Below, piece after piece: positions 1 through 13,300 of a DNA stretch of 64,000 bases. The first letter of the stretch is position 1, and every line of letters begins with the position of its first letter. Both the position numbers and the translations under genes were made by a program. This DNA comes from Balanoglossus misakiensis. Lineage: Eukaryota > Hemichordata. A model generated the notes under the pieces. It was given only the letters and a program-made list of their open reading frames with translations, ran no database searches and had not been told where the DNA came from. Where the stretch lies: contig CM082590.2 of NCBI GenBank assembly GCA_040954595.2, positions 10,168,001 through 10,232,000 on the forward strand, given 5' to 3'.

Positions 1-2320
1 TGTTAGTTTCATTCGCTGGTAGCTATTTCGTTAGTTCCTCGCTCTATACGAGATGCTTCAACGACTCGGAGAATCTAATAAGACGATTATTTCGGGTTTG
101 AAGAATTTAATCGGCTTAAATTGGCCAAACGATTTCTTTTTGTTTTCGTGATGGTGGCTCTGACGGACAATAAATGTCACCCACGCACGACAATACGGCT
201 AGATTAATATGATATCCATCCCTTTTGTATTTAAGTTAACACAATAATTATAATACATGATAAAACAGATTGTTTGGCGAGATGTTTTGAGCGTATGCAT
301 TGACAGAGGCATGCGTTATGCAGATCACGTGCGTGTGGCTTCGGGTCGGTGAAAACATCTACTTTTAATACAAGCTGTTGTTTAAATCACGTGACATCAA
401 CTCTCATAATGTAAGATTAGTTACATGTTTTCTGATGGGACTGGAAAGTTTAACTTAGTGACAAATGTTTATCATTGATTAAGTATTTCAATGGAAACAA
501 AGACATTTCACTGCACAAATGTTTAATGGCCTCATGCGAGAACCAGGGATAGAATGTTTCCCCTTTAAAACAGGTTTACAACAACAGGAATAATGTTAGT
601 ATAGACAGTCGGTTTTGAGTGGTGTGCGTGCGTACCCGCTGGATTCAAGATCTAGAAACCAATGTAATATACATACAAGATGCTGAAAGGACCACTTTCT
701 TAAAACAAAGAAACCAAACATTTAAATATCAATAGATTAGTGCACTATAAATAACTTAATTAAGGGGCTCTGATTAGAATTGGAAAGGGAAGTTAAGTAG
801 CAGAGACATGTGGTTAAGGGGTAATGCAACCTGTTCACAGCTCGCACCATGAAAGTGAATACGACATTTGCATATTTGTTTTGTTTTAGGAGAATTCCAT
901 ATCCGTTAAAACTAAAGAGGGTTACCTTCTTTTGAAATTGCTGCAAAGCTGCAGACATGGATCAGAGCGGGGAGAATTTTGTAACAATGAAAATTACACT
1001 CATTTGAGATATGTATTAAGTGTATTTTCTTACATCATGGCATATGACTATATGAGTTTATTATATGTACAAACGCGGCTAGGCTGTATATGCTTATGAC
1101 GTCACTGTGTTTTGCTTTCCAGCTGAACATTCGTGAACATTTATGAACATGTTGGGGCTGTATTTACCTGTGCAAAGAGAAAGACAACCAGCGTGCACCG
1201 CCTTCCCACCTGTGAAAGTACCGCCCCCTAGCGGCCGTGGATCTCCACAGGGTGTCGTGAACTTGGAAAGGGGGGGGGGTGTTGTGGGCCAAATAGAAAA
1301 ATAAATGGGGGCTAACAAAATCATTATTTTGTGAGGCGATCTAAAAGTGTGTGAGAGCTACACTTTGATAAAGTGAAGGATGCAATGGCGTTCACTGCGT
1401 TACAAGAATTGGACGATAACGATTGCGAGTAGGCTTTTTAGCGGTGTAATTAATCAAACATGCTCGTCAATTTTGAATTTGAAAGCTCAGATTTGACATA
1501 CAGCATATCACAGTTTAGGTTTGGTATGGATTGTTTCACGTCAAAGGCGAAAACTATCCGCAGCTTCACAGAACGAACACAATACTCACAAAATCGCAAA
1601 TATGGTATTATCGGCAAATATCGAGGTAAAAACCACGCGAATAAATGCTAAATTAGACAACTTAAAACTTCCGGTATCGAATGATGGTATAAAAGATTTC
1701 ATTTCTTGCATCCGACCGACGATTTGCCAAAGGACGCTTGCCTGTTAAAACCGTCGTCTAGAGTTTAGTATCGAGGAATTTTAAAACAACGATACACAGA
1801 TTCCGAAAACTTATAACTTGGAGATTGTGTCCACCGAGCGGTGACTAAACGAGAACGTTATCAGTGAGTTGCTTGGTACTAATGGACAAAACGTCGCAGA
1901 CATTAGATTGCGGCAACTGCGCCAGCCGCCTGCCGTTAATCGCAACAAATGTTTCGTTTATCCACTGGTTTGATACGTCCAAGAAAATCTGTCGTTTTTT
2001 CCAACAAATTTTGGGTCAGATTGACACCAATGGACATTATGGTCACAATTATTCTGTTCTAAAGAAACCCCTGGATAAAAAATTATCGTTTGGTGTAAAA
2101 ATGTATCGCTGATATTTTTGGCAGAACATAGCGTCCGGTGGGCAAGCGTTAAATGTGGTGTTAATCCACTTGTATTGGAAGTACTTCTGGTTGGCTTTGC
2201 ATACGGTGATAGCAACCGACACTTTTGATTTAATCGCATCAAGGCGCACGCGACTACTCATTCTGTAAACGACAAATCAGTTGTCGGGGGCGGCCATTTT
2301 GATGGTGCACACTCGCGCGC

Positions 2321-2382
2321 GACCGGGCAGACGACCAACGTCACGAACTCCGACCGGGCAGACGACCAACGTCACGAACTCC
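2321..2382. repeat. 31-bp direct tandem duplication
   Basis: The unit beginning GACCGGGCAGACGACCAACG occurs twice back to back with no visible difference. It is GC-rich compared with its surroundings and looks like a recent local duplication. Confidence 0.85.
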
Positions 2383-2779
2383 GGTCGGCCCCTCGTGCTG
2401 GCTGTCGTCGTGATAAAAATACACGCATGTTGACAAAGAGCACGAGCTTCCCTTAAGCCACACTGCATGCATGAGTGAGATTTAAAAATAGAACATTTTT
2501 CCCTGCTCTGTAAAAATTTATGCTGGTATGCCCAGAATAGTGAATTTTGTTCATTTTTTTACTGAGCGATATTCATATCAGACCTCGAGGGAGAAGTTTT
2601 CGTCCAAAAATATCAAGAAACATCGTCTCATAGCTGGAAATTTCACCTCGGTTTGTCGCCCAATCTTTCTGATAGTATAGAAGCGAAAATGAGATTATTG
2701 GATTTAATAAGGACTACGGAGTTGCAGCATTCCTGGTCAAGCCGGGCTATTGCCGCACTACCCTACTATCACGGAAGAT

Positions 2780-2990
2780 AAAATTGACTAAAATGTTACA
2801 AGATAAAATTGACCAATATGTAACAAGATACCCCAAAAGTGACTAACATGTAACAAGTTCCACATGACTAAAAAGTAGCAAGAAAAAATTGACCAACGTG
2901 TAACAAGATCCAACAAAAGTTACTTATATGTAACAAGACAACATTGACTAAAATGTTACAATTTAATTGACTAAAGTGTAACAAGTAAGG
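2780..2990. repeat. Degenerate ~25-35-bp minisatellite
   Basis: About eight imperfect units built around TTGACTAAAATGTAACAAGA follow one another with variable spacing. Units differ by several substitutions and small indels, so the array is older than the satellites at 29-32 kb. Confidence 0.75.
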
Positions 2991-4058
2991 TAATTGATTT
3001 CTCCAATTGAAAAAAATGACAAGTTGATCAAGTTTTCAAGTATAATGCACAGAGTAGATCTAACTACAACGCGGACCAGAGGGCGACTGTTTGTGGCGGG
3101 TTGGAAGAAAGCGCGCAGGACGCCCGTTAAATTGGAACGGCCGGCCGCCTGATAGTGCTAATCTAATCGGGCGATATGTTCCCCGTAAGTGCCGTTTGTG
3201 CGTCTAAAAAGCACAAGTTCAAATCTTTGCAAGAAAACATGAATTATCCATGACTTGTTTGTTTATTCTCCGAAGCGGGTACAACAAGTCAAATAAGGGT
3301 TGGCTTCATGTGTTAGAAAGCAACGTGGTTCAGTCCATTGTCTATATCAGGGGATTTTCTGAATAGCTTTTGTTTTCCTGACAATAGGGATACACGGATC
3401 GTGCCAATGTCACACATAGGGTAGTTAAAATATGCGTTTGAATGAGTTGTAATAATGTATAAATCGGTGTGTCATAGGGGGTTCCCACGCGTGTGCTATC
3501 AAACAAAAACATACGGGCAGGCCTGTCAATGATAGACCATCATCCCCCTTTAGGATCACGTGACCAGGGGAAGTGACTGAAATACATATGTTAGGTAAAG
3601 CTCAGAAGGGTATCACCACTCATCACGGAGGACGTCTGCTCGCACACACCAGCACGGCGGTCGCACACGCGCACGCACGACCTATTACTCAGATTTCAAC
3701 CGAAGTGGTACTCAGGAGCCTAGTGTTATATTTTGGGGTTCCACGCCAACTGCTCTTGGCAGATTCGACCAAGTTCGCTGAAAAACCCAGTGTGCCGTGC
3801 AGTGGAAATCCATCGTCCCGTTCTCTGACAGTTTTTTGCCACGGGAACAACATAACTGTGTGTCCGGGCATCTGATCAACTGCTCCCGCTAGCGAGGGAC
3901 GCTTCACACCCTTCTTTCTCAACCGAGACCTGGCCCGCCTACTCAAGCAAAACGAGTCTCACAGATTTGAACAGTTGTTTTCAACGGGAACCATTCATCT
4001 TTTCTCGAAGGCGACCCGTCACCGTCATTCACAAAGCCCTCATCCGGACTCACTTGAC

Positions 4059-7000
4059 ATGGAGTCCTTCGCCGAGAAACCAGTGAAAGAATTCAGCAAC
4101 CACAGCATCGTATCCCTCACAAGCCACGAACCACAAAAATCGACGCCGGACGCTCACAAACTCAGCATGCTCGCAAACAGTCGCCAACTGGAAGAGACGG
4201 CATGCTACATCTCGAACTGTCCAAGCCCCGGATCTGACGACGGGTCTCGATCGACAGTCGACAACGAAGACGATGAACACTTAGTCGTCGACATCGATGA
4301 CAGAGCAAGCGACATCACGATCGGGGAAATGTCCAACAGTGCATCGAGTACTCCGAAAAACACAGACCATCACCAAAACAACATACAACAGAACTATTTC
4401 CACTATAAAGGTAAGAACAAACCTACATAACTGAAGAATTACTAGTACATTGATATTAAATCTCCCGAATTATATGGGAAGACGATTAGCTCTTAATTTT
4501 ATGGCTTAAATGTACCATTATGATCATCTACAAATTTAACGATTTAAAGAAAATCTATTTCAACAAATCTCTCCCCTCTCCTTCTCTCTCTGACAAGACA
4601 ATATAAGACAAGACTAACGACGCGAATACTTTACAATTTCATACTCTAAGTATGAAGAATTCTGTGATATTACACGAAGAATTCTAGAACTGTTAAGAGT
4701 GAACAACGGGAAACATAACTGTAATCAAGATTTTGGTTCCATTGACACTTGACGTGTACTTGAAAAGCCCTGTACAAACTGAAAAATGGTGCGATGGTTC
4801 GTTGCCACACTTGAAAAATACCTGTATCAAATGCAACCGCGAGCAAGTCAGTCCTATCCGTCTGGAGTCGATTTATCAGAAAAAAATGTGAACTATCGTT
4901 AATTCTATTATTCGCTAATCCTAGATGAAAGTTATACAATCCCGTCGCCTAATATAAATTCGTTTCCTAACTCGCTCGCTCGCCGTAAAGGAACGTTTGC
5001 TTTTTCTTCCTCTTCCCGATTCCCTTTAACACCTTCGTATCCCGAAACCTTTTATTTTAATTTTCGACCAAGTACCTCTAATAGAACAGACGTGTGTATG
5101 AAAAAAACTGGTCACTTCCACGTCTGATTAATTTTAGCGTCTGTTGTTCGAGTCCAGGCGACGGACCAGACACTTCCTCCTAAGAAACCCGGGTCCACTG
5201 GTCTATATAACAAACAAAAAACCACGGTAGCTGACATGAAAACTAGATCGCAGTATCATCATCAAAGAATCTTAATCGTAAATTCCTATACTCTTTCCTC
5301 AGAAGTAGTTAGTGACCAAATTTAATTAACGATACTAATTAACAGGTTCCTTTACACAGACCGACAGAAGATCTCAATTGACAGTGAGACAATGCCTGAC
5401 ATATCTTCTACGGCGCTCTCGTAGCGTTCTCACGATTCGGAATTTTTAACAGTAGGTGTGAAGTCGGCGGGCGCGGTCTGATACAGATGAACTCTGCTAA
5501 TAAACGCAACACTAATTACAATAAACTAGAGGTATTTTAACAACCAGAGTACCTTTAAGAAATGCCATTTTATTGCCAGTGTCTTGTCAAGTCATGTCCG
5601 ACGCGAAACAACCAAAATTAGAATGACTGTTAAAACTATCTCTATCTCCCTCCTTCTGTACAAAAATTTCGTCCCACCAAAGAAAACCAAATACATCAGG
5701 GAAAAATTGTGTAGGAGTCATTATTACTGTTTATTTGTTCCGTAGGCGAAAGAAATCATTACGAAATCAAACGACATGAATAAATCTCGCATACAATCTC
5801 GGGAAGCAGAAGGTCCTGTCAGGTTTTGGGCTCGTGATTATCTTCATAAGCACTGACGAATGTAATTTTCACTCAGGTGTTAGGACGAGTGGGGTATCCA
5901 ATTGTCATTTTGATATTTAGAAAATGTGTAAATGTTGCAGGGAAGAGCTATGTATTATTTATCGTTGATCAATTTTATTTTTCTTGTGTATGTTTACACA
6001 TAGTTTGGTTTTGTTTTGCTTTGTTGTCTTTTACGCAAAGTGGATCTTACGTTTCTGTCAGACCTCTGCGTATTTGTCATGGCAACCAAGCAGGTAGCAG
6101 CCGGGGTTAATGATTTGGCTTGCGTTGTGCTGTCCACCCACCGTCACCCTTCAACACAGCGTTACGCGTGGCATTTTGTCTCGTGTCAGGCTTCGATTTA
6201 AACCGGCTATAAATTCGCCAGTGCCCGCAGACCGGTCACCTGTTCTCGGTTGGACGGAACTTTGGAAACGCTCTGAAAACCAAACCCACTTCAAACTCAG
6301 AACTCCATTACAAATTTCCGTGCATGGCAACGTCAGACTTGTGTCACGTGGAGGGACCAGAACCCTCTTTTCGTTTCTGTTTGTTCACCTCTTCACAAAC
6401 CATTATGAGACCGATGAATAAAATTATTAGCTATTTGCGTGTCAAAGAAGAACTATGGACATGCAAGATATCGGTCTGGCCGAGCCATATGGTCCCTGAT
6501 AAAACATCCTTTGTGAGGCGTTCGCGCCGAATGAAAAAAAAGTACCGCCATATTATAAGTAAATCGCGCGCACTTTCTTTACTCGTATAAATTATACGAC
6601 CCAACAAACACGGTCTCCACAAATGCCTGTGAAAATAAGTCATAATATGTATTTGGCCACCTTTGTTTGGCGTTCTTGTTCCTCCAAGCTCCGATACACC
6701 ATCACCACCAGCAACTTTTTTTCTCCAGGGTTGTTCACAGCCTGTGCCCCCAAAATGTACATTTTTATCTCTCATGCTAATGAGGTTAGTACTGAACGGT
6801 TGGATCCATTAAGTCCGGTTTTCCAGTTGATCTACCGTAAAATGCGGCTCTGTTATTCCCGCTATGGATACGCTATCCAAAGAAAAGATCGGTCCCCCTT
6901 TCTTTTAAGTTTCAATATTTTCGTGAATGCTTCCTTTGTCGTGTGTCACGATTGTCCACAACATGACACAGAAAAACACTAAAATATGGTTTCACGGAAA

Positions 7001-8759
7001 ATTAAACCTATTATCACGGACTGAATGCCAGTATTGGTACATGCGTGTAACTTAACGTCGATATCCTGAAAAATATGTAATCATTCAGCAAGCGTGCTCA
7101 AATAATTGGCAAACGAAACCTACCACGATTTCATGGGGGCGGGGGTCGAGTCATCGCCTATAACTAAAATCCATTATATTAATTAATAATTTCACACATT
7201 ATAATGAGAAAACATTCACACCAGTCGACATGCTTAACCAGTCATTATGTCCTAAAAAATAATAGGTGTATTTTTAATGCAATTATTGTTTGCTAACCTA
7301 TAAGTTAAGAATTTTTTATTTACTAATATTGAAACATTTTAACAATCCCACCAGGGTATCAAAATTCAGTACACATCGATTAGTATGTATAGTTGTATTT
7401 TCTGGGTGAACAGAAATGAGTTGAGTTAACAAGAGCTCGGGCACGCCACGGGCGTCATACGAAAAGCCTGTTTTATTCGTTCAGAGTAGAAATAACCCTA
7501 CCATCAAAAGCTTTGACTTATAACAGTATTTCAGGAGTGTGTTATTTTTGACTTAATTTTATTCATACAAAACAGCTCTTTTCTGTCGTTTTGAATGACG
7601 GTCGAGCGAAATTCGCAAAAGGTGCGGGCAGCATTTGGTTGTATTTTCGTACGTATTATAAATGACTTCATCAAAGAGCATATGATATGCATATTATCTT
7701 TCTGTTACAGAGCTAGTTAACAAACAACAAAGTGACCATGCTTGAAAAGAATGTTGCTGTTGATTCACCTCGAAATTAAGTAGGGATTATCATCTTTTTG
7801 GAAATGTTTCTTCCTCTATGATATATAAGACCCGCGCAGGGAACACACTCCTTACAAAGATTACAACAAATTTCACCTTTTTTCACAATGTTCCATTAAA
7901 TAATCACCAAAGTCTTTTTTGATCGCTTCTAATAAATCCTACAGTCTTCAAATTTAAATAATGGCGGACTCAATCAGATGTAGAAACGTATATGCTGATT
8001 TCTTTCGGAAACACTCACATGGCTGATGCACAAATCAACATGGACCACAGAATTACTGAAACGACACGTTCAAAACCAGTTTTCACCGAACCAATATGCT
8101 TGAAGAAAGTTCCGAAAATGAACACCAATGCATATTTAATCCAAAAAAGACAACAATTATTCCAGCAAGTTGAATCTCCGGTTCAAAAACCTAAAACACA
8201 AAGCCCGACATTAAAAATAAAATACATCATGAGACATGAGGCTGACGCGTGCGCACTCTCTATATTTGGAGAATCTCACAACGTGCCACCTACCCGCATA
8301 CTTGGACCCGGGTCACACAAAATTCTGGAATTTTACCCCGGTTCCATATTTTGCCCCGATGGCGACCATGGCAGGGACTGATCACGGTTTTTGTGATCAA
8401 CAACATGTGCTGGTAGTGGCAATGCCATGTTATTTTCTAACTACAACTTTCCAACTTAAACCGTCTAGTGGTATTTTTTAGACAACTTACTCCAAAAGGT
8501 CGCTTTTTTGTCTGTTTATCATTATGAGCAGCGAGGACATAATTATTAATTTTCACTTAGGCGAACCAATAACACGTTATTACGAAAACATAAATAAAGT
8601 TGGCATTTTCGCGGGTACGTGTTGCAAAATTTAGTTTTAACAAGCGACGTTTTAATGAATATGAAATAAGTCAGTTATCGAAACTCTGACCTTTTATCAC
8701 GTTGTTCAGATGCTGAATACTGGGGGCGGGAATTGGTCAGGAGAGAGGGGGACAGACAG

Positions 8760-8822
<63 letters not shown>

Positions 8823-10052
8823 CAGACAGACAGAATGCTGTAAACTTTCCCGTGTTTTGTTTGTGTCTTTATTGTGAGGCGGGTTTTAATTGTTTTGGGT
8901 GTTTGTTCGACCAACGGCATTTCGTTTTCGAGTTTCGAGGAAATTCTCGTGCTATTTATTTGCCCTGTAAACTAAATTGGCTTCTCTTCTCCCCACTCCA
9001 GGAGACAATAACCTCGACCAGCCCAGGAGATACAGAACAGCGTTCACCAGAGAGCAGCTCGGGAAACTAGAGAAAGAATTTCTACGAGAGAACTACGTGT
9101 CCAGGCCGAAACGATGCGAGCTGGCTGCAGCGTTGAATCTGCCGGAAACTACGATAAAGGTAAGTCGTTCAACAAGTATTACAACAATCAAGTATCCTCG
9201 AGAACTACTTGTGGGATTATCAATAACCGGATGTTGATTCATTATTCATTATTATAATCTTAAAATTGACTCGTTTGTTCAAATTATGAGAGTGGTGATG
9301 TGATATCCCCCCCCCCCCCTCTCACTCTATCTCTCTCTTCTGTGTTTTGTTACACTTGTTTCATGTGTTTGGTTTTATCGTGTGTTTTTTTAACAGCCTT
9401 TTGGTTTATCTATTTTTAGTTTCTTCTGGCTAACCGTATTTATGCCTAATTTTATTTATGTGACCGTGTTTGTTTCTAATACGGTAATCCGCCAACTGGG
9501 GCCAAGACTGACTCAGTTTTTGTTTTGTTTTCGTTAAAGGTCTGGTTTCAAAATCGTCGAATGAAGGATAAACGGCAGCGGATGGCTCTAGCATGGCCGC
9601 ACCCAGCTGATCCGAGTTTCTACACTTTCATGTTGAACGCCTCCCGTTTCGGCTATCCCGGCATGCCTCTGCCCTACTATCCACCGGGCATGACGTCATT
9701 TCCGGCCGCCGCGCCTCCCCCTCCGCCGCCGTCTCCGGCATCGATGTACAACAACTACGCATTACACCTGCGCAACAGGGCGGATTTTCTGAGAAGCCTC
9801 TCGCATCCGTACGCTCGTCTCGGCGGATCGGTCGACATGCTTCATCGCGGCGGCGTGCCGCCGTATTCAAGACTACCCACGTCTGTTACGCCACCCTGCT
9901 CGTGCCCGTACGGAATTCTGTGCACGCGCTCCCACCAGCAAAGCTCGCCGTGTGCCCCGGACTGTCACGTAACCTCTACACCGATCTCGCGAGAATCAAC
10001 CGAAACGACACCCCTGACTAGCACATCTACGAGTGGTCATTTTTCGTCATAG
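4059..10052 (+). CDS. Evx: Even-skipped-class homeodomain transcription factor Evx
   Basis: Exons 4059-4410, 9002-9159 and 9540-10052 join with phases 1 and 0 into 340 residues. The product is a nuclear DNA-binding regulator; family members pattern the posterior body and neurons. The homeodomain is at residues about 125-184. It contains [11 protein letters not shown], the Evx-diagnostic [19 protein letters not shown], and recognition helix [13 protein letters not shown], followed by the family motif [13 protein letters not shown]. The second intron falls between homeodomain positions 46 and 47 (TIK|VWFQ). Residues 1-117 are acidic and Ser/Thr-rich, with FSNHSIVSL at about 12-20, weakly like a Groucho-binding eh1 motif. 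The C-terminus has a Pro-rich run and an unusual CSCPYGILC segment. The start at 4059 (MES...) was chosen over the in-frame upstream ATG at 3975 because vertebrate EVX1 also begins MES. Intron 1 is 4.6 kb. A poly(A) signal lies at 10320-10325. Confidence 0.96.
4411..9001 (+). other. Evx intron 1, large non-coding tract
   Basis: The 4.6-kb intron has no coding exon I can support. It contains a (GA)n tract at 8752-8833 shortly before the acceptor and a good TATATAAG box at 7822-7829 in the sense orientation. Its length contrasts with the 0.1-0.7-kb introns of most other genes in this window. Intronic enhancers are plausible but would be inference. Confidence 0.6.
8752..8833. repeat. (GA)n / GACA microsatellite
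   Basis: This is an almost pure GA dinucleotide run ending in GACA units, inside Evx intron 1. The Leu/Ser-rich open frame read from the opposite strand is an artefact of the repeat. Confidence 0.95.
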
Positions 10053-10319
10053 TTTTCGACCGAGGGACATTTTTTTTCAAATGACGACCACTTTCTTGTG
10101 TGAAAAGGGAAACGTTGCTTGAATTCCGACGTGACATTTGACAGAGGGTGAAGACATACGTGATGATGGTCAGAGCCAATCACAGCTGTCACTGACGTTG
10201 AGTGTTCGTTCGGCCAATCAAAGGCTGTCAGACGACGAGTGAACATTGACTGAATTGATCGTCTGAAAATATCGGACATCTCTTTTCGTCCCTAGATGTC
10301 CAACGGACAAATTATTTAA

Positions 10320-10325
10320 AATAAA
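10320..10325 (+). terminator. Candidate Evx polyadenylation signal
   Basis: A canonical AATAAA lies about 270 bases after the Evx stop codon in AT-rich sequence. It is the first such hexamer downstream on the sense strand that I noticed. Confidence 0.5.
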
Positions 10326-13300
10326 TGTCACAATGATTGATGTTATTTTGAAGCAAATCCCGATTATTTTATGCGGGTTTTATCTTGTATAGTTGCCGAT
10401 GGGTTTAAAAAGTGTGTGTTTGCGTTTGCAGACCAAAATTTTTAGAAGTTCCATCTCTGTGTTGGTTTTTAACAAATCGTTGATTTGCAGACGATAAGTC
10501 AAGTACAACTCGCCCATCAGGACAATGTCCATAATCGGATATTTGCAGGTGTTTAGATTTCATTCCAGCTCAAACAGACACGTCGAAAAAATATTCAATG
10601 ACAAAATTTTCGTTGTTCTTGTTTTCAGTAATATTCTTGCCGTTCATGATTTTGTTACTGACCAAGTTAGACCATTTTGTAACAAAATTAGAAAAGAAGA
10701 CAATGTATCAATTTAAGGTCACGTGAACAAGCCTGATTGGTTCAGTTCAAATTCATATGCTAATTAATACCAAATATGGGTGTATATACGTTAGGTATCG
10801 AGCATTCGTCCGCGTATACAATAGTACGGGTAGATGTATGAAGATTTTTAACCAACCACTTGGAAAACAATGAACCAAACTTGAAAGTCATCTTTTAGCT
10901 TCTTCATACTTTTATGCAAGTTGTACATTTTAATATGTTGGGAAACTTGTCTTCCGTGACAGTAGTGTATCTGAGCATTCCCCGCCAAAACCAGCAGACG
11001 CTCACTAGACTTTTTTTCTGACTGAGGAAAATGGGCATTTTAGAAAGTATACCGTGTCCGGTCCGAGTGAGAACAATTCTTGTAAATAATTTATTTGAGA
11101 TTTAGAAATTAAAAACGTTCAAATTTTAGAAATCATAATTAAATGTATTTGAATTCTTGGTATTTATTATTTATTTTTCAGTGTGGTTGTGGTATGTATG
11201 GTGTACATTTTTTGCTTTTGCTCTGCTCGTGTTGCAAGTACTAATTTTACTCAGGCGAGAATATTCAATATATTTTCAGCTCTGTGCTACTGACAGTAAG
11301 CGGGAAAAATATGTTGGCGATAGGGTTATTTTGGTCAGAGCGAGACATACCGGTATATGAACTGATTTTTCACAGTATTTTTAAAGATCAGAATTTTTTT
11401 ATCATTTGAGATGGTGACTGAGTAGATCGGGAATTCTCGTTGCAACAAAATGGCGAAAACGATGTGTTGGCACGTTCATCTGACTTGTACTTGTAGGCGG
11501 GTGAGACGATGAGTATGATCTTATGAGTAAAGGAGCTGACTTTCTTAGATGGGTAAATGTAACGCGTATGGGGGGGGGGGGGTTGTTGCCGACGGCGTCT
11601 TACGCACCGTTGGTCTTCGCCTTGAATTCCTGAAGCAGGAGATATTGTTTCGACTGGCAGTTTTGGAAACGATGCATTGTCATTGTAGCTATGCGTTGTT
11701 CACAACGCTTTTAGCAGCCGCTAATGACTCACATAAATAGTGCTAATGACATTGCATTATGCTAATTAGGCCACTAAAAAGGCAATAAAAAAACCAACAA
11801 AATACTTCCCCTACAAACATCACAAATACCGCAATAAAGCGACATTTAAAGCGAACCCAACGCTGTGCATTAGATCGAACGTTATAAAGATAATCACACG
11901 AAGATTTCCTTTCATTCTAAATCACATCTCTCCGTCCTTTTCGCCGGAATCGTGCCTGTTCTTTCAAATCCACGTCGTCAAACACAGACGTGATAAATTG
12001 AAAAGTTTTCGGGGGCGGCAGTTGTCATTAGGGGAAGGTCTTCTGAAAGATTTCAACCACTGATCAAATTGGTTCCTCGAGTGAAGTCAAGCTGTGTTGA
12101 ATTTGCCAGGGTCGTTCACCTGAAGTTTTGTGATTCTCACATCTTTTTAATTAAACAGACGGACACGGTGACAGACTCTAGTCGAAATTGAGTTCGACCA
12201 TGATGGTATTTCGTGACTAATGTAGGCCTACATGTATAGACGTGTGTCAATTTTACGTCCGCATCGATTAAACCATCGACTTTGCAATTAAGCCCACCCT
12301 TCTATCATATTCGCATTCCAAGCTATCACCACTCATCGATTAAGCCATTTTAGTCAAATTCAGCGCATTTTGCGTTTTGTACGACCGTGTTTAACGTTAA
12401 CCAAACGGGGAGGCAAAGTTTACTAAGTCGAAGTATGTTTAACTTGCTCAAAGCCGATTTTTAAGATACACAATTTGCAAAAAAAACACTACGTATGGGC
12501 GTTTTAAAGGTCTTTCTCCGAACAGTGTCACGCCATGGTTACCCATTCTAACAATCATGCAATTCAAGTTCTTCATTTCGTAATTTGTACGGTTCTTGGG
12601 CCCTCGATGGCATATCTCCGTTGCCTTATCTTTTTCACCATTCTATGCGCAAAAAAAGTCAACTTCTTGTCCAAAATGATGCATTCTTGACCAAAATCAC
12701 CTGAAAATTTAACAAAAATTTCACTTTCTTGGCCAAAAATTGTTGCTCGGTGTGTGTTGGTCGTTCAGCGCGACGCAAGTGGTCGGTAGCCACTCACGTG
12801 ACCGCATCACAAGTAGTGGGATCAATTACCTACTAATGGGATTAGCCGCTTGTGTTTGGATTTACCTTTTCAATGTTTATAAATAATTGATGTTGACGAG
12901 AGCGCTGTGACAGAACGGCTTGCTATTATGATGTTATGATAACGCCGTAATCGCGTTATCAGTGAGTCGCTTCGCAACAACAATCCGGCGCTCAACAAAA
13001 GACCAAGGGTTCTTTTATAGCCCCGTGCAGTCATTAAGAACGCATCATTACCATTCGGAATCCGCACAGTCTGTTTTCCGCGTCTCGGCCGTCGAGCCCC
13101 CACCCTAGTCGGTCGAAAACGCCGAAGAATCGTCCGTTTAACAACAAATCACGGAACTAGTTCCCATCCCGACTGCTTGTGAAGTTCTCGCGGGTAGGAG
13201 AAACCCCTCCGAGATTGCGAGAAGGATTTCGACCAAGGCCCAAGTGCGGACAACACGTCATTTGTAGAGGAGTTCTTTGATGCCTTCCCGGGCTTTCACT

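Larger units (their letters stand above)
1..4058. other. Non-coding 5' flank of Evx
   Basis: No gene is recognised here. Open frames are short, overlap on both strands and resemble no family. It holds a 31-bp direct duplication (2321-2382), a degenerate array of short ATTGACTAAAATGTAACAAG-like units (about 2780-2990), and a G-rich run near 1269-1279. The frame of Evx exon 1 stays open upstream to an ATG at 3975, so the 5' UTR or an N-terminal extension begins in the last hundred bases. By comparison with Evx loci elsewhere the tract may be regulatory, but nothing in the sequence proves it. Confidence 0.6.

Noticed and set aside
3975-4058. Earlier in-frame ATG that would extend Evx by 28 residues
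   Set aside because: The extension lacks family similarity, while the downstream start begins MES as in vertebrate EVX1. It is kept as an alternative only.
5120-5170. GTTCGAGTCC resembling a tRNA B box
   Set aside because: No A box or cloverleaf-compatible pairing was found upstream, and the terminator context is absent.
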